This document shows, piece after piece, positions 12,914 to 25,269 of a stretch of 64,000 nucleotides of DNA (position 1 is its first letter; each line of letters begins with the position of its first letter). The position numbers were made by a program, and so were the translations under genes. This DNA is from Mucor racemosus (lineage: Eukaryota > Mucoromycota > Mucoromycetes > Mucorales > Mucoraceae): contig JAPEHQ010000001.1 of the NCBI GenBank assembly GCA_027405735.1, forward strand, positions 3,782,001 to 3,846,000, read 5' to 3'. The notes beneath the pieces are model-generated. The model did not search any database. It saw nothing but the letters and a program-made list of their open reading frames with translations, and was not told the origin of the DNA.

Positions 12914-13133
12914 TGAAATGTCAAAAGAGTCTATATAAATAATCTTGCCAGAATATTACACTTTTATTAACAATACATCCTTTGGATGTATTTATATACA
13001 TTAACTATAACTATTACTAGGGTTTTACTATCTAAGAATATGATGTAAGTCAATGGTCCGCATTGATTTACTGTAACACTAATTATAGACTGTGACCTTG
13101 GATGTAAGACCTAGGATGAGTATTGACATAACA
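12914..13133. mobile_element. Solo LTR, family D (220 bp), copy 2
   Basis: Starts TGAAATGTCAAAAG and ends CATAACA; same orientation as copy 1. Flanked by the perfect 5-bp duplication ATAAC at 12909-12913 and 13134-13138. The uninterrupted family A site (GATATAACATAAATTCAGG at about 19331) confirms the insertion point. Confidence 0.85.
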
Positions 13134-13445
13134 ATAACATAAATTCAGAAATAATTGGCATAATGCGGCTAATTTATATCTATTTTGTGGTCTCTGAGGT
13201 ATATCCTAAAAATGTTTATTATGAGGTTAGGTATAGAAAAAAGAAGGCATACTCCAATTTTGAAGATTGAAACTATGACATTTTTTTTTTGAAAATCCAA
13301 ATTTAACATTACAATTCATTTTAACATATCGAGCGTAGTTTCTTCGTGCACTACAGCAAGGCAAAATAGGTTGTGAAGGACAGAACAAACAAAATAAATT
13401 GTAATTTTTTTTATTGATTAATTAATTAACAAGTAGAGATTAGGT

Positions 13446-13481
13446 CAGCCCATTTGGGCCGATTCAGCCCAAAAGGGCCGA
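13446..13481. repeat. Left subterminal palindromes of the piggyBac element
   Basis: Two near-palindromes in tandem, CAGCCCATTTGGGCCGA at 13446-13462 and CAGCCCAAAAGGGCCGA at 13465-13481. They are matched by TCGGCCCAAATGGGCTGA at 15735-15752 and CAGCCCAAATGGGCCGA at 15920-15936 at the other end. Probably transposase binding sites, by analogy with subterminal repeats of other piggyBac elements. Confidence 0.65.
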
Positions 13482-13659
13482 TAATAAATAGAGATTTTTG
13501 AATGGATAGGGAATTGATTTTTTGTAATCGCGTGTGGGGGTTCTAAAGTTCAGGGCCATCATAAATATTTTTTGTTTGTTAAAAATTATATTCATTATTA
13601 ACTTTTGTTAAATTTTACATTTGAAATAAACATAATTTACATCTGAAACCTTAAAAATC

Positions 13660-15662
13660 ATGCCTCCCGCTCACCCCAATCTCGATGTTAACGTACTTGT
13701 ATCCATCAGTAAGCGTTTTATTAAGGATGTAGATGCTAAAAACGTTTTACGTGCCAAGTATGATTGGAATACACCTCGTTTGTGCTTCAAAGGAAGGACA
13801 ACTGGTCGTTCAGAGGTGAATAACCATGTCATGTACGAGGTCATCTTGGATGAAGTACCCGGTGTTAGAATGACAGTAAAGCAAGGTAGTATTAAGTATC
13901 TTGGTCCAGTTGAAACTGGCGTTCCCGATACTGTTGATCCTACTGATGTTATTACTGCTCTCGAAGAAACTGAGGACCTCTTGGAAGATGCTATTGAAGA
14001 AGATGAACAGTTGGAATTTGATTTAACTCCTACTGATGGTTGGACAAATGGTGAAGTATTTGTTGATAGTAGACTCTCCGGTGAAAGCTATCAGCAATCA
14101 AAAGCAAAGTTGAATTTGGTTAATTCAAAAAATGCCACACCTTTGGATTATTTCTTGTTCTTCTTGCCTCTTGATCACTTTCATAAAATCATAAATAATA
14201 CCAATCTTTCTGCAAGAAGCATAGATGGCTCATGGAAAGATATCACTTATCATGAGTATATGATGTGGATTGCGCTTTTGACAATCATGACAGTAGTCAA
14301 ACACTCTGATCGTAAGGCATACTGGAAACAAGGCTCTAGTCATTTTATGATGAACGTCAACTTCTCAGAATATATGTCTTATAAAAGATTTAATGATATT
14401 ATGCAAATGCATGTTTTTGAGATCCACTCTTTTGAGAAGCAACAACGTGACCCTTTGTACCAGATTCGCTCAACAATTGAGGCGTTCAATGAGCATATGG
14501 CAAAATGCTTAACTCCTGGTAAGTATTTGGTTATTGACGAGTCCATGAACCAATGGTTAGGTACTGGTATACCTAATTTAAAAAAGGTACCTCGAAAGCC
14601 TCATCCCATCGGCCAAGAGTTTAAAACGCTTGCAGATCATCATACGTTTTGCATCGTACAAATGGATACAGTCAGTGATCCAACACCAAAAGAATACGAT
14701 GATGATCCTGGAATGCGTAAATTGACAGCTACTGTCAAGCGTTTGGCGAAGCCTTGGTTTGGTAGTGGTCGTACTGTCATTGCTGATTCTTGGTTTGGAT
14801 CTCCAGATATGACAACAATGCTATCTGATTTGGGGCTCTATTCCATTATGCAAGTAACCAAGCGTCGTTACTGGCCTCGTGGAATGCCCATTACTGACAT
14901 TGTTGAGCAAGTTGAAGAAGCAGATGGTAGCTTCTATACGATGAGAAAGGATTCTGGTAGCGGTAGAATCTTTACGTGTGCATATCGTGATAAGAAGGTT
15001 AAAGCGTTCATATCATCGTGTGGCACTACTAGACTTACTGGTCAGAGAACATTTATAGGGTCAGGGGGTCAACTAGTAACCATTCAACGTCCTGCAGTAG
15101 TTGATGAATATGAGTCTCATAAGAGTGAGTAAGAAGTTTTCATGTAATGAGAGCATAGATAGTAATTATCACAATTTTAGGTTCTGTCGATGCGGCTAAT
15201 AACCTCAGAGACAATTTAACATCTTATCATGACATTATTTCTACTGAAAGATGGGAAATGCGCTTCTTTGGCTTCTTTTTGGGGATCTGTGAAGCAAACG
15301 CTTACAGTTCTTTTCGAGTATTTGCTAATGATGGAAAAATAGCACATAGTTCCTTCAAGGATACATTGGCTTGGACCCTCCTGAAGCATTGTGAAGGGTT
15401 GGCTCGTCAGACTGAGTCAATTTCCCCTGAACAACGTATATTTAGAAGTAATCTAAACCATGAGCTTGTATCAATGACAGGCATGAATGGCAAAAAAAGA
15501 ATTAGATTAGCATGTAGAAGCTGCTCTAGTTCTGGTCGAAGTGGTACAAGAATTGAAAAATCTTGCAGCTGCAGCCCACTGATACCCATGTGTCAAACAT
15601 GCCATAACAAGCATTTACATGATGTTTGGGCTCTCCAAGCACATTTAAATAATTCTTTATAA
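13660..15662 (+). CDS. piggyBac transposase (DDE_Tnp_1_7)
   Basis: Exons 13660-15124 and 15181-15662, with a 56-base intron (GTGAGT..TTTTAG), give 648 residues. An acidic N-terminal region (about 95-125) precedes the DDE core. Recognisable blocks are GKYLVIDESMNQWLG (Asp 293), FKTLADHHTF, TVIADSWFGSPDM (Asp 376) and, after the intron, SSVDAANNLRDN (Asp 492) with ERWEMRFFGFFLG. The three Asp spacings resemble the catalytic triad of known piggyBac. The position matching the second Asp of the last pair appears to be Asn 495. The tail is a Cys/His-rich domain (CRSC, CSC, CQTC, then H) that in the family binds the ends. No premature stop is seen, so it may be active. Confidence 0.9.
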
Positions 15663-15734
15663 ACTGGAGTATATCTTCATTGTTTTTTTAATAATTTTTT
15701 TCAAATATATAAATATTTATGTTCGTTCGCAGAG

Positions 15735-15936
15735 TCGGCCCAAATGGGCTGATCAAAATTTTGAAAAACAGCCTTCACAAAATGAATCCCTGACAACCTA
15801 ATTTTTACTTTTTTGAAGAAAAACAAAACAAATCATATACAGGAAGGTTTCCTCTTTAAAATATAATTAAATTTTATTAGATGAGTGTATTTTGCAGCGA
15901 AAAAATTATTAAAACAAATCAGCCCAAATGGGCCGA
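15735..15936. repeat. Right subterminal palindromes of the piggyBac element
   Basis: Copies at 15735-15752 and 15920-15936 share the GCCCAAATGGGC core with the left-end pair; spacing between the two is much wider (about 185 bases) than on the left (19 bases), so the ends are asymmetric. Confidence 0.6.
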
Positions 15937-16151
15937 TCGGGGTAATCCCAACTTGTTAATTAATGAGAAATAATATAATTACACAAATATCATACAATGC
16001 GATTGCTTAATTTCTACATGGAAAAAATCTAAAAATTAATTTTTATTATATATACTGCATTAGCTGATATTGTTTTCCTGTAGAGATCGGAAGAGATCTG
16101 GTATTTTCGACATTGATAACCGTAGCTTTTATAGATTATGAAACTTTTGTT

Positions 16152-16187
16152 ACTATATACTATATACTATATACTATATATATACAC
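16152..16187. repeat. Short TATATAC-type tandem repeat
   Basis: About five direct repeats of a 7-base TATATAC unit running into a TATA tract. Confidence 0.6.
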
Positions 16188-16554
16188 GCTTTATTTACTA
16201 CTAAATTTTTGTATATATACGTAGTAGAGCTATTCTGTATCTATTGATTATACAGTATGCTCACTGGAAACTTCAATTATATTTTCTAGTGAAATAAAGT
16301 TAGATTTGCATTATTGTTCCCAGCATAATTACATGATGTAGGGCAAAAATGACAGGGGTTTCTTTATATTTCGGTCAGGAATAAAGGTTTTTTTGTAAAC
16401 CAAATTGCTGCTAATGCTTAGCAAATAACAGGATTATATACCAAAGAAAAACAATATGGTCAAATTACTCAATATTGCACAAATCGAGAAAAAACAAAAT
16501 AAGAGATAAGTAGAAGAATGGCAATTTAAAAAATCAAACATAGAGGGGACTTTT

Positions 16555-16640
16555 GTCCTAGTTGCTAGACTTATGCGCTTTACAGCTAGTTCAAACGGAG
16601 AGGTTGTGGGTTCGAAACTCGTGTAAATGGATTTTCTTCG
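16555..16640 (+). repeat. Possible tRNA-derived SINE head (degenerate)
   Basis: GGTTGTGGGTTCGAAACTC near 16602-16620 resembles a pol III B box with its T loop. CTAGTTGCTAGACTTATGCGC about 40 bases upstream could be a worn A box. The T stem pairs only with wobbles and no acceptor stem closes, so it is not a functional tRNA. Comparable copies are not seen in this window. Confidence 0.3.
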
Positions 16641-17281
16641 GAACTTGTGTTTGCCGGGCTAGAAGCGCAGCTAATAACCCCCTCGCCTTTTTTTCGTTTT
16701 ACCTTTCTACACACAACAGCTTTCAAAAGACTACCAATTGTTGTCTTCTTTTATTTACTCCAGTATTTTTAGTGCTATTTCGGAAATCGATTTTCTTTAT
16801 GAATATCTTATTTTACAAGCACAAGAGGCTTTACAAAAGTAGACACATTCTGCATGCAATAATTTAATAATGTAAACTGTATTGTAATAAGCTTACTACT
16901 GTCTGTATATTTTGATTTTGGTTTTTATCCAGTAAGTAACAAATAGAGTATTACTAGTTGTAACATAAAGGCATACATGATGGAATATTTTTAGTCATTT
17001 TTCAGAAATACTTAAAAAGAGCTCAGCGAATAACAACGTTAATCATATTTGGATTTCTATTAGTTCCTGCTTCAGTCATCATCAGTTAGAAATTAGTTTA
17101 TCACCAACAACTTTAACTTATCCTTAAAAAAGGACTTTAGGATAATTATTACTGCATGAAAAATACTATTTAATAAGGCATATCACTGTTCACTCATGAA
17201 ACACTTTATATGTAAAAAGCTTGAGGATAATGCCCAAAGGTATATACAGGCTTCCGTCGACTTATTATTTATTATTATGCA

Positions 17282-17807
17282 TGTTGTATGCCACCAAGTG
17301 CCATACTTTAACACCGTTTACAGTATCAATACATCTTACAATCTATTGACTACGCCATGTATTGAAGTGCAAAAGCTTGATATCGGATATAAGAAATTCC
17401 TAGCGTACTGAGTTTATCCAGAAATTATCAAGAACGCTTGGACCTCAATTATGGTACCGTATTATTCCATCCCAGTGGTTAATCAATCAAGTAGCCATCA
17501 AATCAACGTCCAAGCATATTTAGCGCAGCATTGAAACAAGGCAAAGCACAAGCTCTGCAAACACGGTTAAATTATGATTAATTCATTTCCATCCATAAAT
17601 TACTTTCAAATATATCAAATGGTTCAAATGTGCCTTAAATTATATCTCAGGATCTCAATGTCAAATCAATATAAAAGGCCATACTTTTATATCTAAATAA
17701 ACGATATCTTGTTTTTATTATACAGTTAAAGAAATTATTCATTACTCATTCTCCTTTAATTGTATTCTTTTTTAGGTATCATTTATCAAAGGTGAAAATA
17801 TACGACA
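17282..17807 (+). mobile_element. LTR-like repeat, family B, copy 1
   Basis: About 526 bp starting TGTTGTATGCCACC and ending ATATACGACA, with similar copies at about 50245-50789 (direct) and 57871-58403 (inverted). Contains AATAAACGATAT near the 3' end. TG..CA ends and size suggest a solo LTR, but no convincing target duplication is found. Confidence 0.5.
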
Positions 17808-18235
17808 CAACACGTGGTTTTATTGGACAGAAATATTATGTTTTACTGATGATGGTTCTCTCAATTCACAGTTATTTGTGAAAGTAGAAGTATAAAATTT
17901 TATGCAAGATATATTTAAATCTATTATCAGGTATAATTGAAAATTAATTATATCAATATTCACAAGGAAGGTGTTATATCAGAATCTAGATATAGCGCTA
18001 CAGTAGTTGTATTATCAGGATATTGTTACTGTTACACCATTAATAGCTATTGTATCACTTGATAACCTCTTCCATATATAATCTCATCCTCTACATTGAA
18101 TAAAACCCACCTTTTACTCTCGCCTAATTCTTATTAGGTTTGGTAAAACAGAAGGGATTTGTTTTCTTGCTTTTTGCAGTTGTAAATAATGGTTTGTTAT
18201 TTTTTAAAACTTAAAACTCATTATCCAGGGCTTAA

Positions 18236-19622
18236 TTTCTGTATTCACAAGATAGATCTAATTGATTGCTACTCTGCATTTTTTGTTTTAGCAAAAAACA
18301 TTGACTTTTCATCGAGATAATAACCAAAATAATAGTTTTTATCACAGCTTAAAATTGATCATCACGGGATTCCAAAATTTATTTGTTGTTGAAATAAATG
18401 AAAAATGATTCAAAAAAACAAAATCGTTTAAATGCTCATAAACTACAAAGTAAATTGAACTAGTGTATCAAGTGTTTTTTGTACAGTTTTGGATTTTGCA
18501 TTCATCAAAGTTAAATTTAAATACATGTTTCACATTAAATTTTGCGTAAAATGCAATTGAAATTTTAGAGGTTTTTTGGAGATACGCATCACTTTTTATA
18601 AGTATATTTAAAATATAACTAATGAAAATGATGCGCACAAAAATTATCTATTGATCGAGCTATTATTTAACCTTTTAGCTGCATTTTTCGTAGAGAAAGC
18701 AAGATTTTTGTCCAATTTTTTCAAATTCAGAATTTGGAATGAGGGTTTATAAGGGAGAATTGAGGTTAGAAACGAGAGTATCTTTTTGTACACATTTTTG
18801 AGGATATCTCCACGAAAAATCAATATTTTCAAAAACGCTAAATTTGGTCTAAGAGAGCTCAATGAGATGGATGACATGAGTGTAAAAAAAGTGTTGCTCA
18901 ATTTAGCGAATATTTTAGAAATCTACTATATAAATGCCAAAAAAATGAAAAAAAATAAAAGTGGTCAGAATTGTTTTATACTTAAATATGTTATAGAGCC
19001 CATCAAAAAAGTAAGTTTTATTATTGGGAGTTGCTAGTATAGCTTAATTTTTTTGTAGAGATATGAAGGCCCAAAGGTTTTAATTTTACCAATAAAATAC
19101 GTGTGAAAATCCGAAACATTAGCATTAAAAAAATAATTTCTCCTCATAAAAAAAATAGGATATTTCTGGATACTTGTTTTTGAATTAAAGCCGAACATCT
19201 CAGGTACATTGGCATATAATTTTATCTTGGCGTTATTTAGTGAAAAAAAAAGTATAGCAACGATGAAAAGTGAAACACAGTTTTTAGGGAAAAATTGTGT
19301 ATTTTACGCGTTTTTCAAGCCTTTTATGTGATATAACATAAATTCAGGAATAGCTAGCATAATGCAACCAATTTATATCTAATTAACAATGTTTAAGGTA
19401 TATATTCATTGCAATGGGAGCTCATTTTAATCTATAATAATTCATCGAGAACGAGTATGCTTACTGCCCTTAGTAGATGTAGATAGCAGGTAATAAACTT
19501 GTTTTTTTAAAAATTTACAGAATGCACAATACCCAATTCCCCATGGGAGCTGAAACTTGTAGCATTTATTTATCAGAAAATATATAATAGTAACAATATC
19601 CTTTTTCTATGGAATTTGGGCT
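18236..19622 (+). repeat. Family A repeat unit (partial, 3' part plus linker)
   Basis: First unit of a head-to-tail array that continues to 23265. Contains the recurring open frame (about 18720-19037) whose peptide includes YTFLRISPRKINIFKNAKF. The linker (near 19440-19622) is joined to the next unit but interrupted by an LTR at 19623. Confidence 0.7.
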
Positions 19623-19978
19623 TGTTGCATCCACAGATCTGGGTGCATTCCTTGGTTAGGATTACGACACGGTTTGATATGTTAAGTTCTACATTGCTGT
19701 GTATTATGTTATGAAGCTCCGTTTGTACAGGAATATGGAACTAGTGTGTGTCACCTAGACTTGGTTGGATATATATATATATATATATAAATAGACTCAT
19801 TTGAGGCTAGTCATATAATTAGAGAATGTGAATATAAAAGAAGATATTTCGATCTTATAATAAAGTTCTTTAGTTTTAGTGCGCTCTTTCATTTTATAAC
19901 AGTTTTCCTTTATTTTTATTAAATGATTTAGTACATATTATTTTAGCTTTGAGATTGATATAATCTCCTGGCGTAACA
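19623..19978 (+). mobile_element. Solo LTR, family C (356 bp), copy 1
   Basis: Begins TGTTGCATCC and ends GCGTAACA (TGTT..AACA). Flanked by GGGCT at 19618-19622 and GGGCC at 19979-19983, a 5-bp duplication with one mismatch. The related uninterrupted linker at about 46005-46040 (reverse strand) confirms the insertion point. It contains a TATATAAATAG TATA-like box and an AATAAAG polyadenylation-like signal near 19858, as LTRs do. Confidence 0.72.
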
Positions 19979-21667
19979 GGGCCTATTTGGGTTCCTATTC
20001 ATTGAGAACAAGTTCCACATTGGCTTGAATAAAAAATGCGCAGTAAATTATAGGCGTGCTTTGTCGATGATTTTCTCAACACACAGTAGCTTGCTGAAGC
20101 TGCCATTCGAGATAACCCTGTCAAACATGTGTACTTACTATCATGTAAAATTGGAAATTATTAAGCTCAAAATTCATCGAGATAGGGTTTTTTGTTGTCG
20201 GGTTTCTACGGTTGTAAAAAATAGGTTTTAGATGATTCTCAGAAAGGTTTTGAATTTTCTCATCTAATATTGAGCTTATTTCTCTCAAATTTTAAAAAGA
20301 AATATACCTTCGCTTCATGGCTATTGGTATCTGTCCCAAAATAAAAGAATTAATACCAGAATGTAAGTGCATTGACCTGACAATAACCTAACATCGCCCT
20401 AACATTTACTTAAAATCAATTTAAAATTGATGGTACAATTTAAATTCCATAATCGAGATATTAGTTTTTTTGTATTCATAAGGTAGATCCAATTGTAAGC
20501 TACTCTATATTTTTTATTCCAACGAAAAATATTGGATTTTGATAGAGAAAATCAAAATAATAATTTGCATTACAGCCTACAGTCTGTTCCAACTGAGTTG
20601 AAAATTTGATTTGCAAAAAACGATCGAAAAATCATCTAAAATACTAAATTGTTTAAATGCTCATGAACTGCAAAGTAAGTCTACCTAGTGAATTAAATAG
20701 TTTTTGTACAGTTTTGGATTTTGCATCTATCTCAATAAAAATCAAATAAATGTTTCACATTAAATTTTGTGTAAAATACGATTGAAATTTTGGAGGTTTT
20801 TTGAAGATACGCATCACTTTTCATAAATACATTTTAAATATAAATAATGGATACAATGTAGAAAATTATTATCTATCGATCGAGTCATTGATGAACCTTC
20901 TATCTGCATTTTTCATAGAGAAAACATGATTTTTGTCAATTATTTTTCAAATTCAGAATTTGGGATAAGGGTATATAAGGAAAAAATTGAGGTTAGAAAT
21001 CATGGTATCTTTTTGTACACATTTTTGAGGATATCTCCACGAAAAATCAATATTTTGAAAAAAACTAAATTGGGTCCAAGAGAGCTCAACGAGCTTGATG
21101 ATATGAATGCAAAAAAGAATGCTGCTCAATATAACAAATATTTTGAAATCTACTACAAAAATGTCAAAAAAATGAAAAAAAAATAAAAGTGCTCAGAATT
21201 TTTTTATACTTAAATATGTTATAGAGCACTTTAAAACAAGTAAGTTTTATTATTAGAAAGTACTAGTATAGCTTAATTTCTCTTGAAGATATGAAGCCTC
21301 AAAGTTTTCAATTATTAGCAGTAGAATACGCGTAAAAATCTGAAACATTAGCATTGAAAAATTAATACCACCTGCAAAAAGTAGGATATTTCTGGATACT
21401 CATTTTTGGATTAAAGTTGAACATCTCAGGTACATTAGCATATAATTTTTTCCTGGTATTATTTTATGAAAAAAAAATAGAGTAGGAATAAAAAGTTGGA
21501 TCCAGTTTTTAAGGAAAAAATGTGTATTTTACGCGTTTTTCAAGTCTTTTATGTGATATAATGTAAATTTGGGAACAGGTAGCATAATGTAACCAATTCA
21601 TATCTAATTAACAATGCCTAAGGTATATGTTCATTGCAACGGGAGCTCATTTCAATCTATAATAATT
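19979..21667 (+). repeat. Family A repeat unit (near full length)
   Basis: About 1.67 kb head-to-tail with the next unit; TTATAGGCGTGCTTTG recurs at 20047 and 21716. Contains an 86-codon version of the recurring frame at about 20926-21186. Confidence 0.7.
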
Positions 21668-23265
21668 CATCGAGAACAAATTTCACATTGGTTTAAATAA
21701 AAATGCGCGGCAAATTATAGGCGTGCTTTGCCGATGGTTTTCTCAACACACAGTAGCTTGTTGAAGTTGTCATTTGAGACAATTCTTTCAAACATGTGTA
21801 CCTACTATTATGTAAAATTGGAAATTATTAAGCTCAAAATTCATCGAGATAGGGTTTTTTGTTGTCGGGTTTCTACGGTTGTGAAAAATAGGTTTTAGGT
21901 AATTCTCAGAATGGTTTCGAATTTTCTCACCTAATATTGAGCTTATTTCTCTCAAATTTTAAAAAGAAATATACCTTCGCTTCATGGCTATTGGTATCGA
22001 TCTGTCCCAAAATAAAAGAATTAATACCAGAATGTAAGTGCACTGACCTAACATTAATCTAACATTAACCTAATATTCACTTAAAATCAATTTAAAATTG
22101 ATGGTACAATTTAAATTCCATAATCGAGATATTAGTTTTTTGTATTCATAAGATAGATCCAATTGTAAGCTACTCTATATTTTTTATTCCAACGAAAAAT
22201 ATTGGATTTTGATAGAGAAAATCAAAATAATAATTTGCATTACAGCCTACAGTCTTTTCCAACTGAGTTGAAAATTTGATTTACTACAAAAAATGATCGA
22301 AAAATCATCCAAATCACAAAATTGTTTAAATGCTCATGAACTGCAAAGTAAATCTACCTAGTGTATTAAATAGTTTTTGTACAGTTCTGGATTCTGCATC
22401 TATCAAAATAAAAATCAAACAGATGTTTTACGTTAAATTTTGTGCAAAATACGATTGAAATTTTGGAGGTTTTTTGAAGATACGCATCACGTTTTATAAA
22501 CATGTTTCAAATGTGAAAAGCTGGGATGATGCGTAGCAAAATTATCTATCGATCTAGCCATTATTGAACGTTCTAGCTACATTTTAAGTAGAGTAAGCAA
22601 GAATTTTGTGGATTTTTTTTCAAATTCAGAATTTGGGATGAGGGTATATAAGGGAAAAATTGAGGTTAAAAACGAGAGTATCTTTTTGTACACGTTTTTG
22701 AGGATATCTCCACGAAAAATCAATATTTTCAAAAACGCTAAATTTGGTCTAAGAGAGCTCAATGAGATGAATGACATGAGTGTAAAAAAAGTGTTGCTCA
22801 ATTTAGCGAATATTTTAGAAATCTACTATATAAATGCCAAAAAAATGAAAAAAAATAAAAGTGGTCAGAATTTTTTTATACTTAAATATGTTATAGAGCC
22901 CATCAAAAAAGTAAGTTTTATTATTGGGAGTTGCTAGTATAGCTTAATTTTTCGTAGAGATATGAAGGCCCAAAGGTTTTAATTTTACCAGTAAAATACG
23001 TGTAAAAATCCGAAACATTAGCATTAAAAAAATAATTTCTCCTCATAAAAATAGGATATTTCTGGATACTTGTTTTTGAATTAAAGCTGAACATCTCAGG
23101 TACATTGGCATATAATTTTATCTTGGCGTTATTTAGTGAAAAAAAAGTATAGCAGCGATGAAAAATGAACACAGTTTTTAGGGAAAAATTGTGAATTTTA
23201 CGCGTTTTTGAGTCTTTCGTGAGATATAAAATAAATTAATAACCGGTATTATAATCCGGCGAATT
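21668..23265 (+). repeat. Family A repeat unit (near full length)
   Basis: Lacks the linker found in other units: the junction falls at the short repeat TTCATCGAGAAC / TTCATTGAGAAC, suggesting linker loss by recombination. The recurring frame is 109 codons here (22608-22937) and ends next to a GTAAGT that is conserved in other units. Confidence 0.7.
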
Positions 23266-24318
23266 TATGTCTATTCTGCAGTGCCTAAGATGTATGTATA
23301 TACGACACTACTAAACTTGATACTATAATCCATCCCATTTGTGCGTAATTTGTACATCTTAAGTTTCATTTTGAGCGCTCAAATTAATTGATTTAAGCAC
23401 TATACAGCTTATTACGCCTTTTTGAATAAAAAGCGGTTTCAAAACGTATGCAGTCGTATATTCATACATAACGCTACTAGATATGGCCTTTAAAATGGTC
23501 TATCTGTTTTGAGAACTCAAATAACTTTGAACAAATTTGAACTGAAAGCACGATAAATCGGTAATATACGATATATATGTATGCAATCTTGAAATGATAA
23601 CTCTAGTACGCTGCTACTCGTAAATAAACTTTACAGGAAACAGAAAAATAGAACCCGTTGTGGTAATATGTGTGTATCATTTATTAGCGATTGAAACAAA
23701 TGTAATAATACTTTATACAAGAAATACTATTATATATAGTTAAATGAATGATGACTATAAATGATGCCAATTTGGCATTTTATGTACAACAATTTCAGTT
23801 CTGATTGTCTTAGATGTCGCAGAAACCAAATTGAAAGTCTTGGTTAATACTCAGGGAAAAAAAGGCATTTAAACTAAAGTGCGTCCAAGTTGCGTTGAGT
23901 TACTGCCCTAAACAGTGAAATATGGAAATATTATATGTTTTTGTCTGCTCAGCAGATAACTTTCTGTTCGATCTTGGCAAAGCATACAAAGTGAAATATA
24001 GAAATATTATATGATTTTGTCTACTCAGCAGATCATTTTCTGTTTAATCTTGCAAAAAAAGGTCAATTTCTTCCTAATTTGTACTAAATTGGCCGAAGTA
24101 AATGTTACACGAATAGTGTCAAAAAGAGCAATCCACACTGTCATTGACGTAAAAAGGCCCCTTTGATTAATTAAAAATCATGTTCCTCATAGATTTCTTG
24201 TCCAGAATTTTGACTTTCTGACCTTATTATATAAATCAAGCAACTTTTTTCAGTTATTTGATGTTTTCTATTTCATATCCCCTTTTTTTATAGAGAACCT
24301 TATACAAACAAAATCAAA
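23266..24318. other. AT-rich intergenic region upstream of the RTA1-like gene
   Basis: No supported gene. A short direct repeat (GTGAAATATAGAAATATTATATG-like) occurs at about 23917-23940 and 23991-24014. The last 60 bases before 24319 are pyrimidine-rich, as before other genes here. Confidence 0.5.
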
Positions 24319-25204
24319 ATGCAATTACTACCGAACGGCCAGGATGTAGCAACCTTATACTTTGGTTATAGTCCAAACCTGCCATTGACCTACGTTAGTA
24401 TGGGTATATTCAGTATTCTCTTTTTATTATTATGTGCAAGAATATTTTCATCTCATAGCCGATTGTTTTTACTACTTTTACCATTTACATCCATAATGCA
24501 AATTATTGGATACGCCCTGCGTTACGAATGTGCTAATAATCCTACTATCAGTCTCTTCATTGTCATGTCCATCTTCTTGCTTCTCTGCGCAAATATCATC
24601 GCTATTGTCAATTATAAGACCATTGAAGAGATAATTATATTTTCAGGGGTTGAAACGAGATTCGTGGTGATCGGTCCCAAGTTTGCCAGAACCTTTTATT
24701 ATTTCAATATAATTGCTTCTGCTTTACAAGGTGCTGGTGGTGGGTTACAATCTGATGAAGACAACGGCATTATAGGGCTTCGATTGACAATTGCTGGTTC
24801 TTGTGTCCAATTGGTATCATTGATTCTTTTCCTTGTTAGTGCTCGTTATGTTCATTGCTCCGATGATTATCGCTTTCATGTTCATGGTAAAGATCCTAAA
24901 AGAAAACTCTTTACTGTCATTTATGCAACTACAACTTTGCTTTGTATTCGTCTTATTTATCGTATTGCTGATTATGCTCTTGGAACAGGAGGTGCCATTG
25001 CTTCTCATGAATGGACATTTTACGCTTTCGATACTCTTATGATTTGCCTTTGCTTGACTTTCCATTGTGTGTTCTTTATCGGTAATTACATTCCACACAA
25101 CAATGAAACAGCAGATGAAAAATTTTATGCAAAGGAAGCTTCAATTGGTTCAGAACAATTAAATTTACAGGATACAAACAATAACAATGCTTCCTACTAT
25201 CCAG

Positions 25205-25269
<65 letters not shown>

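Larger units (their letters stand above)
10900..13330 (+). repeat. Family A repeat unit(s), degenerate, interrupted by two solo LTRs
   Basis: Shares long stretches with 18236-23265, 43990-47042 and 55420-57300. Landmarks are TTGTACACTTTTTGAGGATAT near 12360, GAGAGCTCAACGAGCTCGAT near 12427 and the linker CGAGAACTGGTGAGCTTACT near 11198. The peptide-like frame seen in other units is broken here. Confidence 0.65.
13426..15959 (+). mobile_element. Complete piggyBac-type DNA transposon with TTAA target duplication
   Basis: The element proper is 13430-15955 (2,526 bp), bounded by TTAA at 13426-13429 and 15956-15959, the hallmark of piggyBac insertion. Terminal inverted repeats are imperfect: left CAAGTAGAGATTA and right (reverse complement) CAAGTTGGGATTA, 11 of 13 identical. 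Four palindromic subterminal motifs, GCCCAAATGGGC or close variants, lie two at each end. One transposase gene fills the interior. Confidence 0.88.

Noticed and set aside
10966..13133. One intact LTR retrotransposon bounded by the two family D repeats
   Set aside because: Each copy has its own, different 5-bp duplication, and the sequence between is family A without gag/pol.
16555..16640. Functional tRNA gene
   Set aside because: T stem pairs mainly by wobbles and no acceptor or anticodon stem forms; kept only as a possible SINE relic.
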